Source: Desulfomonile sp.
GTDB taxonomy: Bacteria > Desulfobacterota > Desulfomonilia > Desulfomonilales > Desulfomonilaceae
Assembly: GCA_020216785.1 (NCBI GenBank)
Contig: JAIWNO010000159.1
Coordinates: forward strand, 1 to 10,000
Length of the DNA: 10,000 nt
Reading direction: 5' to 3'
Below are positions 6,273 through 10,000 of this stretch, piece after piece. Each line of letters begins with the position of its first letter. The first letter of the stretch is position 1. A program made the position numbers and the translations under genes. The notes under the pieces were generated by a model. The model searched no databases and was not told the origin of the DNA. It saw nothing but the letters and a program-made list of their open reading frames with translations.

Positions 6273-6332
6273 TGGTGGGACAGCCACCTACCTGTCCAAG
6301 AAAGAATGGCAGGCGAGACGCCTGTCCCACCA
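6273..6332. repeat. Composite palindrome between livK and livH
   Basis: TGGTGGGACAG (6273-6283) and CTGTCCCACCA (6322-6332) are perfect 11-bp inverted arms. Inside are two alternative smaller hairpins, GGACAG/CTGTCC (6278-6283 with 6292-6297) and GGCAGGCG/CGCCTGTC (6308-6315 with 6319-6326, one G-U). It resembles dispersed REP-like elements and differs in sequence from the others in the window. It fills part of the 241-bp livK-livH gap, where I see no gene. Confidence 0.75.
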
Positions 6333-6427
6333 CAGCATCCGAAGTCTTTTGTCGAGCTTGCGGAAACCTGTGACATGCGACGCGGAAGACCTCCGTGCCC
6401 ATTCATTCGGTTTCCTGGGAGCACAGA

Positions 6428-7306
6428 ATGACCGCACAGTTCGTATTGATGCAACTGTTTAACGGCCTGATCCTGGGTTCGCTCTACGTGCTGCTGGCGC
6501 TGGGGCTGTCGATCATTTTTGGGATGCTGGGCATCATCAATTTCGCGCATGGAGCGTTCTTCATGCTCGGAGCGTATGTGGCGTACACGATTACCACGTA
6601 CTTGGTCCCGAACTTCTGGATCGCGCTCGCCTTGGTGCCGGTTCTCATGGCCGTATTCGGCGCGGCTTGTGAAATGCTCTTTCTTAGGCGGTTGTACACG
6701 CTCTCACCGCTTTACATCATGCTCTTCACCTTTGGCCTCATGCTCGCGCTCCAAGACGTGGTGCGCATCATTTTCGGCAGCATGGGAGTGCCGTTTCCAA
6801 CTCCTGATTCGCTGTCCGGCGCGGTCAACCTCGGGTTTATGTATTATCCTAAGTACCGGCTTTTCCTCATCATTGTGACCGTCGCCATCTCGGTGGGCGT
6901 ATGGATGTTTCTCTCGAAAACGAGGCTTGGTGCGCTCATCCGCGCCGGGACGGATAACCCGCGCATGGTGGACGCCCTGGGAATCAATATTTCGAGGATC
7001 ATTACTCTGGTGGTCGGACTCGGCACCGGCTTGGCCGGAGTCGCGGGTGTTCTGGCAGCGCCGATTCAGAACGTGAGACCCCTAATGGGGATGGATTTTC
7101 TCATCGACTGCTTCGTAGTAGTCGTAATCGGCGGAATGGGCAGTATCGGCGGTTCAATCCTTGGAGGGCTCATTGTCGGAGAGGTCATAGCGCTCGGCGT
7201 CATGGTATGGCCGCCAATGGCGAACACACTTATCTACTTTTTCATGGCAGTGTTTCTGCTTATCAGACCCCGCGGGCTCTTCGGCAGGGAAGCGTTCCAT
7301 GACTGA
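6428..7306 (+). CDS. livH: Branched-chain amino acid-type ABC transporter permease LivH
   Basis: First inner-membrane permease of the importer, 292 residues and strongly hydrophobic with about eight membrane segments. The N-terminal FNGLILGSLYVLLALGLSII, followed by NFAHGAFFMLGAY, is diagnostic of LivH. The cytoplasmic loop that contacts the ATPases is visible as ALIRAGTDNPRMVDALGI, about residues 170-190. FVVVVIGGMGSIGGSILGG near the C-terminus is also typical. The frame is open 11 codons further upstream, but the ATG at 6428, six bases after GGGAG (6417-6421), gives the conserved start. The last codons overlap livM by eight bases, so these two are translationally coupled. Confidence 0.94.
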   Translation: MTAQFVLMQLFNGLILGSLYVLLALGLSIIFGMLGIINFAHGAFFMLGAYVAYTITTYLVPNFWIALALVPVLMAVFGAACEMLFLRRLYTLSPLYIMLFTFGLMLALQDVVRIIFGSMGVPFPTPDSLSGAVNLGFMYYPKYRLFLIIVTVAISVGVWMFLSKTRLGALIRAGTDNPRMVDALGINISRIITLVVGLGTGLAGVAGVLAAPIQNVRPLMGMDFLIDCFVVVVIGGMGSIGGSILGGLIVGEVIALGVMVWPPMANTLIYFFMAVFLLIRPRGLFGREAFHD

Positions 7307-8228
7307 GAACACGTCATCCCGATCAAGAGCCATACTGATCGGCGCACTCCTCGCAATGGCCGTGCTCTTCCCCCATATTGCGCCCTATCAGGCGCTTGCC
7401 AGCGAAGTGTTAATCTTTGCGCTCTTCGCGGTATCGTACGACCTTGTCCTCGGGTATGCGGGGATGCTCTCGTTCGGCCATGCGGCTTTTTTCGGCCTCG
7501 GCGCCTACGGGACTGGGATCTTCCTCGTCAAGATGTATCCGTCCGTGCCGCTTGGACTTCTCACAGGCTTGGCGGTAAGTACCCTCGCAGCGCTTTTCGT
7601 GGGATACGCCAGCATCCGCCGGCGTGGCATCTACTTCACCATGGTGACTCTCGCATTTGCCCAGATGTTTTATTTCATCGCGTTCAAATGGACCGGCCTC
7701 ACTGGAGGCGATGACGGCCTTCAAGGAGTGCCGCGGCCGCAGCTGGGTCCCCTGGATCTCGGGCCGGAGATCAACCTCTACTATTTTGTTCTTGTGCTCG
7801 TGGCGGTATCGGTGGCGCTTATTTTCCGCGTGGTGAACTCACCGTTTGGGAAGACATTACAGGCCCTGCGGGAGAACCACAATCGAGCCATGAGTATCGG
7901 CTATGACGTGGATCGCTTCCGGCTTATCGCGTTCATCATTTCAGGCTTCTTTTCCGGTCTCGCGGGAGGGTTGTACGCTCTGTTGCTTCACTTTGTCCCT
8001 CTGAGCGCTCTCCACTGGAGCACATCCGGCGAGGTAGTAGTCATGTCCATCACCGGAGGTATGGGAACGCTCGTAGGGCCTATCCTAGGAGCAGTGGCAA
8101 TCATTCTTTTGCGTGACGTGATCAGCAATTACACGGAAAGCTGGAACCTCGTCATGGGCGCAATCTTCATGGCTGCGGTTCTCGGCTTCAGAGGCGGAAT
8201 TATGGGGCTGCTGAAATGGAGACGGTGA
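7299..8228 (+). CDS. livM: Branched-chain amino acid-type ABC transporter permease LivM
   Basis: Second permease, 309 residues, forming the membrane channel with LivH. LVLGYAGMLSFGHAAFFGLGAY, about residues 49-70, is the hallmark of LivM. The ATPase-contact loop is TLQALRENHNRAMSIGYD, about residues 187-204. GEVVVMSITGGMGTLVGPILG follows near residue 245. Many hydrophobic helices span the sequence. The ATG at 7299 overlaps the end of livH by eight bases, and AGGGA at 7286-7290 lies eight bases upstream. It is the last gene of the liv cluster; pckG faces it from the other strand. No E. coli-type N-terminal extension is present, as in most short LivM proteins. Confidence 0.94.
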   Translation: MTENTSSRSRAILIGALLAMAVLFPHIAPYQALASEVLIFALFAVSYDLVLGYAGMLSFGHAAFFGLGAYGTGIFLVKMYPSVPLGLLTGLAVSTLAALFVGYASIRRRGIYFTMVTLAFAQMFYFIAFKWTGLTGGDDGLQGVPRPQLGPLDLGPEINLYYFVLVLVAVSVALIFRVVNSPFGKTLQALRENHNRAMSIGYDVDRFRLIAFIISGFFSGLAGGLYALLLHFVPLSALHWSTSGEVVVMSITGGMGTLVGPILGAVAIILLRDVISNYTESWNLVMGAIFMAAVLGFRGGIMGLLKWRR

Positions 8229-8353
8229 CACCACACCCCCACACCCATGAGAAGAATCGCCACAACGAAAGATGAAAACGCAGAGAGAATTGCCGCCAAA
8301 GCCTTTCCCTGACATGATCCGCGGATGCTCGTCCTCCATGGTCGATTTATTTT

Positions 8354-8386
8354 GTAGTGGTCCGCCGGCACGGAGGCCGGCGCTAC
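8354..8386. repeat. Palindromic repeat between the convergent livM and pckG
   Basis: CGCCGGC (8363-8369) and GCCGGCG (8376-8382) form a 7-bp stem around ACGGAG, with outer GTAG/CTAC matching at 8354-8357 and 8383-8386. It is another dispersed-looking intergenic palindrome. Between convergent genes it might end transcripts from both sides, although no T-run adjoins it. The rest of 8229-8459 shows no gene. Confidence 0.65.
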
Positions 8387-8459
8387 CAATCACAGGGGAC
8401 AGTTTGCCGAAGCCGGGCGCGATCTCGTACACACACCATAGTCGTAAGAGTATTACAGC

Positions 8460-10000
8460 CTATCGGCAGCAACCGCTCTTCAAGCGCTCTTCGAGCTTGT
8501 CTACTTCGCCTGGGAGTTCACGAGGCATTCGGTCACCGAACAGCGCGAAGTGTTCCCTTATGAGCGGGACTTCCGCAAGCCATTCCTCAGTGTCAACCTT
8601 GAGCAACTCCTCCATTGCAGCAGAGGAGATGTTCAGACCTTCCAGATCGAGCGCACCGGCCGCGGGCAGCCGTCCAATGGGAGAGTTCACCGCCTGAGCG
8701 GTCCCGCTGACGCGCTCGCAGATCCACTTGAGTACGCGGCTGTTGTCGCCGAATCCCGGCCACAGGAACCTGCCTTCACTGTCCTTTCGGAACCAATTCA
8801 CGTAGAAGATCTTGGGCAGTTTCGAAGCGTTGGCGCCGGAGCCGATCCTCAGCCAGTGAGCGAAGTAGTCGCCCATGTGATACCCGCAGAATGGCAGCAT
8901 GGCCATGGGGTCCCGTCGAAGTTGGCCCACCTTGCCTGCTGCGGCCGCGGTAGTCTCGCTGCTGATAATGGAACCCAGGAAGGTCCCATGCTGCCAGTCG
9001 AACGCCTCGGTCACCAGGGGCACGACTGTCCCGCGGCGGCCTCCGAACAGGATCGCGTCGATCGGCACGCCGTTGGGATCTTCCCATTCGCGAGCGATGA
9101 CCGGGCACTGCCTAGCAGGGGTGGTGAAGCGGGCGTTGGGATGCGCGGCGGTACGACCACATCCCGGCTGCCATGGGCGCCGGAGCCAGTCCATCAGTTC
9201 GGGAGGCTCTTCATCGGACATACCTTCCCACCATACGTCACCTTCGGGAGTAATGGCGCAATTGGTGAAGATGGAACTCTTGGCCGCAGTGAGGATCGCG
9301 TTAAGGTTGGTTTTCATGCTCGTGCCCGGAGCGACGCCAAAAAAGCCCGCCTCCGGGTTTATTGCATAAAGGCGGCCGTCCGCGCCGAATTTCATCCACG
9401 CAATATCGTCGCCGATGGTTTCGACCTTCCATCCAGCGACTGTTGGAATGAGCATTGCGAGATTTGTCTTTCCGCAGGCAGACGGAAATGCTCCGGTTAT
9501 GTAGAACACCCGTCCTTCAGGGCTCGTCATTTTGAGGATAAGCATATGCTCCGCGAGCCATCCTTCATCTCTCGCTTGAACCGTGGCAATGCGCAGTGCA
9601 TGACACTTCTTGCCCAGGAGGGCATTACCGCCGTAACCCGAACCGTACGACCAAATCTCCCGTGTCTCGGGGAAGTGTGTTATGTACTTCGCGCTCGCAT
9701 TGCACGGCCACGGCGCATCCGGTTGGCTGCGGTCCAGCGGCGCACCCACCGAGTGAAGGCCTCGAACGAATTCACCATTGGCACCTAGAACGTCCAGAAC
9801 TTCGGTACCTACACGTGTCATAATGTGCATGTTTGCCACGACGTACGGCGAGTCGGTGATCTCAACGCCGATTTTCGCGATGGGCGAGCCGGTGGGTCCC
9901 ATACTGTACGGGATGACGTACATTGTACGACCGCGCATGGACCCATCGTACAGCCGACGCAGCGTAGCCTTCATTTCGGCAGGATCTGCCCAGTTGTTCG
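8460..10000 (-). CDS. pckG: Phosphoenolpyruvate carboxykinase (GTP), N-terminus outside window
   Basis: GTP-dependent PEPCK interconverts oxaloacetate and PEP with GTP/GDP in the cytoplasm, linking the C4-acid pool to gluconeogenesis. The frame stays open past the ATG at 9974 to the window edge and reads NNWADPAEMKATL, so the start lies outside. About 512 residues are visible of roughly 600. GTP-PEPCK hallmarks, numbered from that internal Met, are MRGRTMYVIPYSMGP (13-27), GSGYGGNALLGKKC (111-124) and the P-loop with the reactive cysteine FPSACGKTN (163-171). GDDIAWM (188-194) follows. Toward the C-terminus are GGRRGTVVPLV, FCGYHMGDYFAHWL, NWFRKD and the guanine-site segment WPGFGDNSRVL. This is clearly not the ATP type. 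The stop TAG is at 8462-8460. It is convergent with the liv cluster and transcribed separately. Confidence 0.95.
   Translation of the reverse strand, partial: NNWADPAEMKATLRRLYDGSMRGRTMYVIPYSMGPTGSPIAKIGVEITDSPYVVANMHIMTRVGTEVLDVLGANGEFVRGLHSVGAPLDRSQPDAPWPCNASAKYITHFPETREIWSYGSGYGGNALLGKKCHALRIATVQARDEGWLAEHMLILKMTSPEGRVFYITGAFPSACGKTNLAMLIPTVAGWKVETIGDDIAWMKFGADGRLYAINPEAGFFGVAPGTSMKTNLNAILTAAKSSIFTNCAITPEGDVWWEGMSDEEPPELMDWLRRPWQPGCGRTAAHPNARFTTPARQCPVIAREWEDPNGVPIDAILFGGRRGTVVPLVTEAFDWQHGTFLGSIISSETTAAAAGKVGQLRRDPMAMLPFCGYHMGDYFAHWLRIGSGANASKLPKIFYVNWFRKDSEGRFLWPGFGDNSRVLKWICERVSGTAQAVNSPIGRLPAAGALDLEGLNISSAAMEELLKVDTEEWLAEVPLIREHFALFGDRMPRELPGEVDKLEERLKSGCCR

Noticed and set aside
8550..9788. 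Long open frame (412 codons) on the + strand
   Set aside because: It is antisense to pckG, whose protein is intact with all PEPCK motifs. The antisense translation resembles no family and reflects codon bias on the other strand.

Overview
The window looks like chromosomal DNA of an anaerobic bacterium. An iron-sulfur, ferredoxin-linked 2-oxoacid oxidoreductase (IorAB), a beta-keto acid cleavage enzyme, a branched-chain-amino-acid-type ABC transporter and a GTP-type PEP carboxykinase together resemble amino-acid or aromatic-acid degrading Desulfobacterota (syntrophs and relatives). That placement is an inference from gene content and the look of the proteins; no rRNA or other phylogenetic marker is present. 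No phage, transposase, CRISPR, tRNA or rRNA gene is visible.

Layout. 1-1161 (+): C-terminal part of iorA, cut by the left edge. 1162-1761 (+): iorB, directly abutting iorA. 1762-1947: short gap with a hairpin behind iorB, a palindromic repeat, and two inverted repeats that could be operators for the next gene. 1948-2868 (+): BKACE-family enzyme (3-keto-5-aminohexanoate cleavage enzyme-like). 2869-3395: about 0.5 kb without a credible gene, holding a long hairpin and two composite palindromic repeats. 3396-8228 (+): a complete five-gene ABC importer in the order livG, livF, livK, livH, livM. 8229-8459: convergent gap with another palindromic repeat. 8460-10000 (-): pckG, cut at its N-terminus by the right edge.

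How it may work together (inference). The Liv-type importer brings in an amino acid or related organic acid. After deamination the 2-oxo acid is decarboxylated oxidatively by IorAB to an acyl-CoA plus reduced ferredoxin. The BKACE enzyme transfers acetyl-CoA carbon onto a beta-keto acid, giving acetoacetate and a new acyl-CoA. GTP-PEPCK links the oxaloacetate and PEP pools, as needed for gluconeogenesis during growth on such substrates. The substrate of the transporter and of the BKACE enzyme cannot be read from the sequence.

The genes belong to known families. I did not find a clearly new multi-gene system. The most unusual feature is a run of 13 adenines inside the solute-binding protein gene, where a one-base slip in either direction gives a stop within about 31 nt. 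Next are the different palindromic repeats in every sizeable gap, and an atypical cysteine pattern in the first iron-sulfur motif of IorA.
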